DNA of 64,000 nt from Echiichthys vipera (Eukaryota; Chordata; Actinopteri; Perciformes; Trachinidae). Below the pieces are notes generated by a model. That model did not search any database and was not told the origin of the DNA. It saw only the letters and a program-made list of their open reading frames with translations. Of the stretch, positions 1 to 10,985 are shown one piece after another. The DNA lies in contig OY829648.1 in the NCBI GenBank assembly GCA_963691815.1, positions 26,833,917-26,897,916 on the forward strand, in the 5' to 3' direction. Both the position numbers and the translations under genes were made by a program. The first letter of the stretch is position 1. Each line of letters opens with the position of its first letter.

Positions 1-666
1 AACATGCTGCTGACATCAGGCATTACCATATCAGCAGAGAATCTGTTTTCTGTCGAGTATAAATGCTGAAGGAAAAATAACAAACAAATGTATCTCATGC
101 AACTTAAAAGTAACTATTAAACAAATAACAAACTGACTATTTGGAAAATTTGGAGTTCCTCTAAGAAGAGTTAGAAGAGAAGATTGTAAGCATATGTGTC
201 TGTTGGTTATACAGCCAGCAGCTTAGAATAAAGACTCAAAACAGTTGGAAACAGCTACCCTGGTTCTTTCTCAAAGGAACAGAATAATTCATCTGTTTTC
301 TTTGATCCGTACAAGAAACACAGGGTTTACCTTTGGCGGGGCTAGTTAGCCTGATGCTGTCAACAAATATTCTAAATTTGATTATAAATTAAAATATATA
401 AAAAACAGACAAGCCAATCTTAAAATAATAAAAAACCTATAAAAAACAACTTTGCAGGAGGAAAGCAGATGGCTGAGATGGACAAGCTGTGAACATTTTT
501 GCCAGTCTCGACTGTACTAGCCTAAGCTAGCTGTTTCCTGCTGTTTTCATATTAGCACACAGATAGGAGAATTGTATCAATCTTTTCATATGACTTTTGG
601 CAAGGAAGCAAACTAACATTTCCCATTATTAATTTAAAGAACTTGTATGTTTCAATTGTATTTTGA

Positions 667-670
<4 letters not shown>

Positions 671-722
<52 letters not shown>

Positions 723-741
723 CACTAGGATGAGTGAGAGA

Positions 742-780
<39 letters not shown>
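671..780. repeat. (AT)n microsatellite pair
   Basis: Two long AT dinucleotide runs, about 670-718 and 743-779, are separated by a short unique spacer. Such runs are length-variable and can extrude as cruciforms. Confidence 0.95.
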
Positions 781-782
<2 letters not shown>

Positions 783-2040
783 TACGTAAAGTATGAACTT
801 TCATGCTTCACTTTTAAGCCAAAGGCGAAGTCTTTTCCCTTTAGATGGACTGGAGAAAATATGTACAGTATGGTGAGACAGAATTATTTGGATCCTGTTT
901 GAATTGTGCCATGGATTACACATACAATGTCAAATTTATTTTATTTTTATTCAATTGCCGCGTTGAATAATACCATGGTGATCAGTTCTAGAGATTTCTG
1001 CGAGCCGACACCTTCCGGTTTAGCGCTTACTTGAATGGGGATTAAATGATTTAATTGTGTGGCTGTTCATCTAATATCAAATTGTGATATTTATGTGAGT
1101 CATTTCGTCGGTGTTGTGACACTCGAAAAAATGTTTCCACGGATTTACAGATGTCTGTTTCATAAGTCAATGGGAAAAGTCTTTTTGGGCCAGAAGGCTC
1201 CACGTGATGGACCTGGTAGTTGTCAAATTGGCCCAAGAGCCCGAGGCACTTCCTGGGGGCCTGAGCAAAATGTTCTCCAACCTTCCAACTTCATCAAACA
1301 ACTCTGTGAACTTTCCAAGTATGAAATACATCTAATAGCATGTGAATTCAATGTAACAGAGAAAATAAAGAAAAGTAAAGTACCTAGCAGCCGCTTTGTG
1401 CTCATTCTCATTACATTAGTTTGGAACAGGACAAGCAGTGTTTCTTTACCAGTTCAACTCTTCAAAGTGATGTTAAAATCTATTCAAACTTAATGGAGTG
1501 AGCTGGCCAAAGGTCAGCTGGCTGACTGCATCGTCTTTAAAAGAACTAGGGACCAGGCCAGTAGCTTTCAGCACTGTTTGTTTATGGCAACTGCTGTCCT
1601 GGGGCACAGGGCCAAACACCGCTGCGTGACACAGCTGTCCCCTGAGCCAGTTGACGCTGGCGAGCCACACGCTTGCAGAGGCCTCCTTCCCTCAGAGACC
1701 CAATGTCCCTGTGCTGGAAGCCTCCTTCCTCAGCTGGAAAAGAGATATATTGTTCCACTCATCCTAGTGTTTCATAGATACAGCTGGATGAAAAACGATC
1801 CTTTCAAAACAACATTCACACTGGCTGTAATTACAGTTTAGATCACAAAGTCACAAAGCTATTTAAGTCACCTTACTGCAATCACTTTTGGAATCTGTAG
1901 TTATCCACCATATACTTAAGAGCTCAGTATACATTTATTACAACAAAGCCCCAGAGAAAAGGGATTTCACTTCTGATGAAAACATGCTACTGTTTTGAAC
2001 ATGAGAATGCCTGGACTATTGCATTACACTACACTTTATA

Positions 2041-2200
2041 TAGCTGACACTTTTATCCAAAGCAACTTCCATTCACACCCATGCGCAGCATAGGGGGCGA
2101 TTTGGGGTTCAGTGTCTTGCCGAAGGACACTTTGACACACTGATCGGAGGAGCTGGGGATCGAACTGCTGATTGTTGGTATGGAGGACACTAACTCCGCC
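2041..2200 (+). repeat. Fish interspersed repeat (family not named)
   Basis: The block includes 'cttttatccaaagcaacttcc' in parts and 'gaaggacactttgacac', followed by a 'ggggatcgaac' segment. I recognise this arrangement as a common fish-genome interspersed sequence. It encodes no protein, and no target-site duplication was identified. Confidence 0.55.
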
Positions 2201-2425
2201 CCTAACGCATACTTATTTTGTGAAACAAACATGTCACAAATCTTCAAATATTGTATTAATGATGCAAATGCATTAAAATGAAAACAATGATATAACATTT
2301 ATCATTATTTCCTTTATATTGTCCAGTGCAGTGCCTAGCCGGATGACATAGCATTTCGTTTCGGCAGCTGAGGCAGAACGTTTTAGCAGCCAGGGGACCC
2401 GGCGTTGTTTGGCTGGAACAACAGT

Positions 2426-2672
2426 GATTTCAACCAGATGCTAACATCATATCAACATGGTAACTTGCTCACAGTTTCAAAGCTACCATGCTGATGTTAG
2501 GGGATAGTTTGTTTACCATGTTCACCATCTGAATTTAGCGTGTTAACATGCAAACATTTGCTAATTAGCATTAGACACAAAGTTGAGCTCAGGCAGGTGG
2601 TAATGCCATCCAAAACCAACCAAACCTTGTAGGACAAATAAAACATTTTTTCCTGATGGTGGAGTACAGAAA
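2426..2672 (-). repeat. Fish interspersed repeat rich in 'gctaacat'
   Basis: Repeated 'gctaac', 'catgttcaccat', 'gctaattagca' and 'ggacaaat' blocks match a well-known teleost repeat, here reversed relative to the copy at 4395-4530. Both copies are diverged. Confidence 0.6.
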
Positions 2673-2740
2673 AAGGTGGTATTAACAAACCAGACAATTT
2701 GTTTTAAAAGATTATTTTTTGGCAGTTTTTCAAGCCTTTA

Positions 2741-2873
2741 TTATGAAGGACAGACAGGAAATGGGGTGAGAGAGAGAAGGGAGAGACATGCAGAACCCGC
2801 GGCCGCTGCCTCGAGGACCTTCAGCCTCTTTACATTGCTGATCTAAACACTCAGCCACCGGCCGCCCCCAACC
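2741..2873 (+). repeat. Fish interspersed repeat, copy 1
   Basis: The core 'gacaggaaatggggtgagag', then 'gagacatgcag', 'gcggccgctgcctcgaggac' and 'actcagccacc', recurs in the same order at 3735-3893. The copies are direct repeats about 1 kb apart and belong to a dispersed fish family. Confidence 0.75.
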
Positions 2874-3734
2874 AGCCAAATTTTAATGAAAAAAGATATC
2901 TCCAAGTATGAAAAAATAAATTTCAAAATCATAAAGCAGTAGATTCTCTAAAACGCTGGGGGCTTGTCCAGTTATGGTAGCTATTAGAGTGATTTTTAGT
3001 GTTAGGATTGATTAATATCTGTTAGTGCATTAATGGTAATTACAATTATGTTACATGTTGAGCTAACACCTGTATCCACTTTTGGGCATTGTTGGAGTGT
3101 GCTTGGGTGTGTAAGTGTGTGTGTCTTGTGTTTATATGTTTGGTATGGTGTTAAGTATTCCATTTTTATTTTGTTTGTATTGTTTCTCATGATCTATCCT
3201 TGACTACCCTTGAAAGAATAATGAACTGACAAGCAGGTGCCCTCACACAATACAAAGTCAACGGAGAATGGCCGACCCCCCCCCCCCCCCCCAGTGGAAA
3301 AAACAAAACAAAATGTGAAAACTGTTTTCAAAGTCTTTTCACATGCTGACTGACAGCAATCATTCCCCAACATGTGTAATGTAAAGTCCCTGAGTTTACT
3401 TTACCTGGACTTGAATGCACAATATTTCTCTTTCTAATAATGATGAGATGTCATTTGGTATTATTTGGTGGCTGTCTTAATACAATATAGAACATTTATT
3501 GTAAGAAATGAGATTAAGAAAAGCAATTCAATCATATTTTCATTATCGGACTTGACAATGGTCCAAACAAGAACACAAACCATAATCGAGCATCATTCTT
3601 CCCTGAATGTGATGTGATTTGTACTCCCAACCTGAGTGTGTCTCTCTCCTCTCTGAACTTTAGACCAGCGCGTGCAGTTAATGAGATTTAGAGTGTGCTG
3701 GGATCCAATGAGGCTGCGGCCAATATTTTCATAT

Positions 3735-3893
3735 TCTTTTTTAGATAGGACAGATAGGAAATGGGGTGAGAGAGAGGGGGTGAGACATGCAGCAAAGGGC
3801 CCCAGGTCTGAGTCGAAACCGCGGCCGCTGCCTCGAGGACCTTCAGCCTCTTTACATGGGGAGACTGCCCTAACCACTCAGCCACCTGCTGCA
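3735..3893 (+). repeat. Fish interspersed repeat, copy 2
   Basis: It has the same ordered blocks as the 2741-2873 copy, with a longer middle that includes 'gcaaagggccccagg'. An open frame across it is fortuitous. Confidence 0.75.
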
Positions 3894-4394
3894 TCAATAA
3901 TCAATACATTTAGTAAAGCTGAAAGAGAGATTGCACTGAGGGCCCAAGCACGAAAGACGGCTAAAGTCTAGTTTGTTTGAACGGTATGAGTACAACTGTT
4001 TTGTGCCCAGGCGCGGCACGCTTGCCAGCCGCGGCCCGGTTGAGAGAGGTGTGCTTTAGTAAAGAATGGATGCACATGTACGAGCACGAGCATACACACG
4101 CATGTGTACAAGCACAAGCCTTGATGGAAGTCCTACTGAGACTATTTATACACCGCTGAAAAAATGCTGCTGAAGGGCTCGTGGTGGTCTGATGAGGAGG
4201 CGGAGTGTTTACTGCAGGTTTGGTCAGATGAAAATATTCAAAAACAGTCAGACAACAACAAACAAAATCAGAGGAGTGATGATGTCTATAAGCAAGAATC
4301 ATTTCGAGTAATGTGACTACAATTACCCTGGGCCACGGGAGTGGAGGGAGGGGAGACAGTCACGCCCCATCACGTTTTTCCTGCTGCTTAGCAA

Positions 4395-4530
4395 ATGTTA
4401 GTATGCAAACATGCTAAACCAACATGATGAACATCGTAAACATTATTCCTGCTAACGCGTTTACAATGTCATTGTAAACATGTTGATGTTTGCATTTAGC
4501 TCAAAGTACTGAAGGAGCCTCAAAGAGCCG
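4395..4530 (+). repeat. Fish interspersed repeat, 'gctaacat' family
   Basis: The elements 'catgctaaaccaacatgatg', 'aaacattattcctgctaa' and 'catttagctcaaagtactg' match the same teleost repeat as 2426-2672, in the opposite orientation. Confidence 0.6.
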
Positions 4531-5230
4531 CTGACTTACAAATAAATAAAATATTTTTTGATACTAAACTCACAGTATCTTTGAGGCTGACTTACTGCAA
4601 CGTTCATAAGGGACACCATTCATAGGCAGGAAAGGTTACAGTGGGGATATCCTGGAGTAAGAGTACTCACACCAACTGGAAAAGCAGCATTACAACATTC
4701 AATAGTAAATTGGGCATGTTTTCTAATCATCCTTGACAGTTACATCCACATCAGTACTTAAATTAAATTAAATGTATATGATAATCACCTATTATTAGCT
4801 GGCAATGAAATGAGATGGGAGGAAATGTAACTAGTTATTTCCAGCACAGTGACTATTTTAGGGACAATAAATCCAGCATATAACCATTTGTCAAACTTTG
4901 CTGCTGATGGCTGCTTTTTCTAAAATACTGTTTGAATTCAAGTCAAATGTTCGGTTCTCATCCAGCGAAGAAGTGAGGCGCTGTGTTTGTGATGTGGGCA
5001 GGGAAAGCCCCAGTGAGGGAACACCATGGAGTGTGACCCTGACCAAGCCCCGGGGCTGCACAGATAGCCTGTTTATTTTAGGGAGCCTCTGCCCGCTCCC
5101 ACTGCTCTCTCTTGAGGACAAAAACAGCTGCCTCTTTTCATGTCAGACAACAAGGGGCCCAGCGCAGGGTTGAGCCACCAGAACACCAACTGACCAACTC
5201 TTTCCTACACAACTTTTCTATGCTTTATAT

Positions 5231-5753
5231 ATGCACTCACCTGCCAACTGCTCGTTAATGCAAATTTCTAATCAGCCAATCACATGGCAGTAACTCTATG
5301 CATTTAGGCATGTAGACATGGTGAAGACGATGTGCTGCAGTTCAAACTGAGCATCAGAACGGGGAAGAAAGGTGATTGAAGTGACTTTGAATGTAGCATG
5401 GTTGTTGGTGCCAGACGGGCTGGTCCCAGTATTTCACAAACGGCTGATCTACTGGGATTTTCACGCACAACCATCTCCAGGGTTTACAGAGAACGGTCCC
5501 AAAAAGAGAAAAGATCCAGTGAGTGGCATTTCTGTGGGCGCAAACGCCTTGTTTTAGCCAGAGGTCAGAGGAGAATGGAGACACAAAGGCAATAGTACCT
5601 CAAATATCCACTGGTTCCTACAGAGGAATGCAGGAGAGCATCTGTGAACACACAACACCACCTACTTTCTAGCAGAGAGGGAACAGCAGCAGAAGACCAC
5701 ACTGACACTTTATTAAGAAGCAGGTGCGCCTAATAAAGTGGCCGGCGAGTGTA
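5231..5753 (+). mobile_element. Decayed, internally deleted Tc1/mariner-like transposon
   Basis: The right end reads 'taataaagtggccggcgagt' and then gta, the typical end of a Tc1-like fish element. The left end keeps 'cactcacctgcc' but lacks about 20 bases of the inverted repeat. Positions 5398-5595 still encode the N-terminal DNA-binding region of a Tc1-type transposase: a helix-turn-helix stretch with RRAGPSIS, TADLLGFSRTTISRVYRE and GRKRLVLARGQRRM. The frame then breaks, and the DDE catalytic core is missing because the element jumps from the N-terminal third to its right end. It is non-autonomous and inactive. Confidence 0.88.
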
Positions 5754-6762
5754 AGTGATAATGGTTTGAAATGTGTACACAATGGAGAATATCAGGTGGA
5801 AGCAATTCAAAGGGTCTATTCAGTCAAAATACATCTAATATATCTTTTGATATCTGCCTCCACTCTAGTACAACTGAGGGGAAAGGAATTTTGCATGCAG
5901 TGCTTCAACGTTTCAAAAAATTCAACAACAACAACATCTCTTTCCAGAAACAGTCTTTGTTAATCAGAATAATCCACTGCCAACCAACCCTCAGGAATTT
6001 TTATAGGGACTATTTCTTCTTCGAAAGTTAAACTACCATATCTGCATGACTAGATACCACTATGGGTAAATAAGAACATATGTTTTCTGTATTTTTGGTT
6101 AACCAACCGCTTAAGTGCCTGACTTTGGCTTTTCTGAACACTTAGTTGGTTTCGTTCACATTAGAGCAAAATGATGGCTGTTTTCCTGAACCACCGCAGG
6201 ATAATGGTAAAGTGAATTTCCCTTCATTTCTCTCAAGTCACCTGTTTGAAAGTCATCACTAGGGGACCTGACTGAGAGGGATGGGACCTCAAACATGTTT
6301 CCTAGTACAAGTACAATGTGTCTTTTTGTTTTACTTGAGAAACATATTTGAATGAGTAGGCCACCTGTACCATCATACAGCAGCAACTCACTAACGGCAG
6401 CATTTAGCTAACGTTAGCCAGTCTAAGCTACTGGTCACAGTGTAATGAGCAGAGAAAGAGTGCTTTTTATTTTTAAAAGGACGATCGTGTCATTTCCTCT
6501 TTCATAAGTGACAGTTTCACTTTAATGGGTGCCTTAGGGTGACCTCTAACATTTCATTTTACTTGTTTATTTCGGGCATGTCAGTTAGATCAATCATCAT
6601 CAAACATCTTCTTAGTTTAAATCATACAATTCACATGTCCGAAAGGGGAAGCAGGAGAAGCAAAAGCGTATATAGTCCCACCCCTGTGACCACAGAATAC
6701 ATTATCTTACGTACTGTTTTTCTTATGACATTGACTTAACATGTTTCAACAGCAGATTTTAA

Positions 6763-7107
6763 AGAGGACATAGGCCCATTTTACATAGTTTTCAGGTTCG
6801 TACTTGTATTTGTGATTTATTTACATGCTTTAATGTTAAAAAAAACAACCCCTGTGAAAGCCTCTTGGATGAGAGGTGAAACGTCTTTCTAGACAAATAA
6901 CCAGGTCCAGTTGCTTTTGACTGAAATTGCTTTGGGGATAACGATGCCCTAGACAAATGAGAACATTCACAGGCGTTAAAAAAAACATTTCTCTCATACT
7001 GTCTTTACTGTGTGTATATCTCTGTGGATTGAGCGTTTTGATACTTTCACAGTATTTATATGGCATTTATATGACAAGGAAATCACACTTTTTACAATAT
7101 GGGACCT
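6763..7107 (-). mobile_element. TTAA-flanked MITE (piggyBac-like ends)
   Basis: The element is bounded by TTAA at 6759-6762 and 7108-7111. Read on the minus strand it begins aggtcccatattgt and ends with a gcccattttacatagttttc-type block. Internal order (tgtgatttcc, actgtgaaagtatcaaaacg, ctcaatccacagag) matches the copy at 37738-38169. It is non-coding. Positions 6835-6974 hold a separate insertion and one copy of its duplicated target. Confidence 0.78.
6848..6974 (+). mobile_element. 127-bp insertion nested in the MITE, 13-bp duplication
   Basis: This block interrupts the MITE and is flanked by identical 13-base copies of 'gttaaaaaaaaca' (6835-6847 and 6975-6987). It contains 'ggatgagaggtgaaacgtct' and 'gtccagttgcttttgactga', which I recognise as a sequence dispersed in fish genomes. 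The A-rich target and the duplication length fit target-primed insertion by a LINE machinery. I cannot name the family. Confidence 0.65.
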
Positions 7108-10100
7108 TTAAACTATCACTGCATCAGGAAGCTGGCAACTGACCTTGGTCTGACCTGGGCTACATGTGGCAGCATGTGCAGTACACTCTGCACAGTATAG
7201 ATCTTTCTTGTGTGGGACTAGCAAATACAGGTTGTTGTCCATGGATCAAGACAAAAAGAAACATGTGGAAACCTGTGGCTTGTTGGGCACAGCACAGGTT
7301 AATCATGTGGGGTGTTTCCTCTGCTCACAAATTAGGGCATGATTTTGTGTTCATCTCGCTTTAAAGAATCTCAGGCAGCACTTGCAGTCCAATCACATCC
7401 AGTCCTACTCTATAAACCACTCTTGAAACTCTTCAGCTGATGAACTGTGCATTACAACAGGCTGATTATTCCAGCTTTATGAATCTATAAACAATCATTT
7501 TGTGGGTCTAAACATGAGCAATAAGCTGATGGAAATCGACTACTTCAAGTGTTACAGATCCCAGTCGCTGGCTCTTGGGAAAGATTCTTTGCATTGAAGA
7601 CTCAGGAGGGAGCGCTGCACTTGTGTTTACACAGTCAACTGGTGTTCGTCCTGTGATCACAAAATGATGGTGTCGGATAATAGAAGCTGGTCGAGATGTG
7701 AAGTGAAGAAAAACAGCATACTCACTTTCCCCCCTCTGGGTCTGTGGAGCAAAAAGTTTGGTATTGTGGGAGGTGGAGGAGGTGTAAGGTGAGCTCAGTG
7801 ACCTACTGGTTCCCAGCCTTTCCTTTGGCTTTCTCACTTTCCCTGCTCGCAGCGCACCCCCAGACAAAAGCATCATCATTGCTCTTGGATTCTTCACTGG
7901 TGAATTCTTGGTAGTGAAACAGCACAGAATAAATTAGACCGTTTATGGCCTGTGATGGAGAGAGTTGAATGGATCCATGACGAGTAAGCCAGCATTGGGT
8001 GTTTCCAGTCATTCAGACTCTTAGCGGGAAATGTTACACCGCAGTATTTCCAATGGCGGTTTTGTCTCGCTCATTAGCCGTGATTAGCTTGTGGCTGAAT
8101 TTCCTGGAAGCCTGAGAATGAAACCTGGTGCCACAGAGAGCAATGTCTTTATTTTTAAAAGGTGTCAGACCTTATTCTGAGATAATATGGGATCTCTCTG
8201 CAGGTGAAAGGCCAGAGCTGTGAGTGTAAAAGATGTACAGAGGCTTGTCAGTGCGTTAATCTGTCTGTTGGCCAGATGCCCAGGCAGAGAGAAGAGCAGG
8301 ACTCTTACAGTATTGTGTTACACAAAACAGGCTCTTCTCACACCATTGAGCACGTGCTTGTTTCTTAGTTGTGTGGAAACCAACCGTGACCCTTTAGATA
8401 CACTCCTGGAGTTTCTCAGGGTATAGAAAATGCATCACAATATACAGAAGAGTGCTCACAGGACACACGTCGACATTCTTGACATGATCATTTTTCTGGT
8501 GTTTTTCCATTAACTGTCTACTGTGTGTATATGTAAGCTAACAGAGTTAAAAAATAAAATAATAATTTTTTTTAATGGCTTAATGTCCAATGGAAACCTT
8601 TAGAGGAGCCCTCAGCCAGTTTTTACATGTCAAATCATTTACTCGTGATGGTTAATACTACTTAACCTGTTGTATAATGTCTGAGAAACATCTCCGCTTA
8701 AGCCTGGAGACTACAATTTTTTTACGAATCACCTCTTACGGAAAGCGTTACAACCTGGGGCGGAGTTTCAAAGGCATGGACAAAGGTGCTTTTGAGTCGC
8801 ATTGTGAGTAATGTAGAGCCGTTTTCACATATGAGCCCCGAACAGTGTCAAGAGAATCAGGTCCTTTCACACGTGTAGCACACAGCCGGACATTCTCCAT
8901 GTCAGACACGTTGTCACTTACAGGAAATACTCGCGTCGACGGAGCCTGTTCTGAATTTGATCATAAATACGTGAGTTTCTTGCCGTCCTTTGAATTTGTC
9001 TGATGATTTCGGCCTCCAGAAGTTCCTGAACAATCTCCAGTTCAACATTTTCATTGCCATCTTCGTGTGCAGTAAATCACCCTTCTTCGTCACCCTCACA
9101 GGTTTGTTTTCTTCCCCTTTTGTCTGCAGCATGGTAGAAATCAGCACACCCACTCACTCACCCTGAATACACAAGAGAATGAGCAGTTCTGTACACACAT
9201 GGGCTCAATCTGTGATAGGAGGGGAACTCTGTTCAATGTCCGCTCAGACTGAATCTGACATTTGCGTTCTTACATACATTTCCTCTGCGTAATGTCAGAT
9301 AATTACTTTGATTGAAGTGCATGTGTGAAAGGGGCTTAGAATAAAACATTTTTTTGAAGTTTAAGTACATCTACTGTTATTGATTTGATTGATGAGCAAA
9401 TCATTCATTTTGAATTATCAAATGTTGTGTATTTCCCACAGAACTCCCAAAGTGCAGTTTAACTACAATATAAACTATCTACTATTCACGTCTCAACAAT
9501 TTTCAAAGTTCTGTTTCTCCAGTGCCCAAAGAGCACAGGATGTTTTTAGGCTTATTAAGAAACAGCCAATTTGCTGTAAATACGTATAAAATGTCAGTCG
9601 CTCTGAGCCAGCCAGACAACAAAGCACTGAAGGATAAGAAAAAGCGGTGACATAAGCAGAGCCGTGATTGTGAGCTCTTACATCATCATCCTCCATTCAC
9701 GGCCTGTGCCGCAAAGCTTGGTTTCCTTGCTGATTGCCAGTATCATCCATGTTGGCACTGAAATTACACCACCAGGAACGATGTGACATTTTCAACTCCG
9801 GGTGTCGTACGGGCATATTTCCTGTACAGCTGGCACAGAGTTTCTGCTCAGGCAGTGTGTAATGGAAAAGTACTAAGCCATAGCAAGCTCTCTATTGCGC
9901 TTTCTGGCCTTGGACAAAGCAAGAGGACGACAACGAAAGATAAGGCAGTCTCCAGTTGCTCAGTTCCCCAGCTGTGTTTGTCCTTAGACAGTCAGACACC
10001 TTTATCTTGCCCAAGAGTCTGGGTCAGACACAAGATCTTTCTGACTGCCAGTTCAGAGCCATTAGTGTAACAGGACAGATAATAGATTGCAAATCAAAGA

Positions 10101-10319
10101 CCTTAAATCAAGTTTACAAATCCACTGTAGACCTCAGTCCCATGATAGTCTTTAAGTGGTTTCCTCCACTCTTCCATACACATCATGTGTTAGTGCAAGG
10201 TATCCTTATACAACTGTTCAGATGATATCTTATAAAAAGTTATGTATCATTTTTTGTGTGTTATCCTACGAATGTCCAGCAACATGAGCGATCTGTTCAA
10301 ACTCCTGAAGTGCAGAACC

Positions 10320-10450
10320 TGTTCTGCCAACAAAACTACTTGGTTATGTTAAGGGAAAGATAAGGGTTTAGGTTAAAATAACTGCACTTGTTATGCAACG
10401 TATGTATGTGGCAAGTTACATAAGAAAAGTTAAGTTAAAATAAGTCAATT
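10320..10450 (-). repeat. Fish repeat, 'cctaaacctaaccaagtag' family
   Basis: On the minus strand this has the same motif set (aaccaagtagtt, cctaaac, aacgt) as the copies near 12580-12610 and 63880-63985. It is short and diverged. Confidence 0.5.
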
Positions 10451-10506
10451 TGGCTTTTGATTTCACACACAAACATTAACAGTGGATGAAAATCCCAGGA
10501 GTTGAC

Positions 10507-10560
10507 CCATCCATCCATCCATCCATCCATCCATCAATCCATCCATCCATCAATCCATCT
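10507..10560. repeat. (ATCC)n microsatellite
   Basis: A tetranucleotide run of catc/atcc units with two 'aatc' interruptions is followed by a short ct-rich tract and poly-T. Reading frames through it are artefacts. Confidence 0.95.
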
Positions 10561-10770
10561 CTCTCTTTCTCTATGTGGATTTTTTTTTTTTTTTTATACG
10601 TCTGACTTCCGCCTAGCAGGCAGCCATGCATGTCCTGGCCTGCTATTACGTAGGTTATATACAAATCAAATAGTGCATTCATTTTTTCATATGCAGAGAA
10701 TGAGAACAGCCTGGTTACGGTGGTGGTCGGAAGTACATTTTGCAGTCCATAAGAATGGTCGTTAATTACA

Positions 10771-10985
10771 GCAGAGGTTTGACATTTTGGAAAATATGCT
10801 TATTTGCTTCACAGCGGCAAGTTAGATGAGAAGTTGATACCAATCACAAATCTGTCTGTCAAAATATGAGGCTACCAGCAGCCAGTTAGCTTAGCTCAGC
10901 ACAAAGTGTGGAAACAGCTAACAGCTAGCTTGGCTCCGTCCAAAATTACCTTAATCAAAGACACAATACTCCTGTTTTTTTATGA
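10771..10985 (+). repeat. Fish interspersed repeat ('ttttggaaaatatgcttatt' family)
   Basis: Ordered blocks 'gacattttggaaaatatgct', 'agttagatgagaag', 'ctgtctgtcaaaatatgag', 'agccagttagcttagct' and 'ggaaacagctaacagc' match a familiar teleost repeat. Related ends occur at 44064-44461, and a weak piece lies near 11908-11985. Confidence 0.65.

Noticed and set aside
8818..9335. Possible non-autonomous element with 'ttttcacatatgagcccc' and 'gtgtgaaaggggctt' ends
   Set aside because: The ends are only loosely complementary and I found no target duplication; recorded as uncertain.
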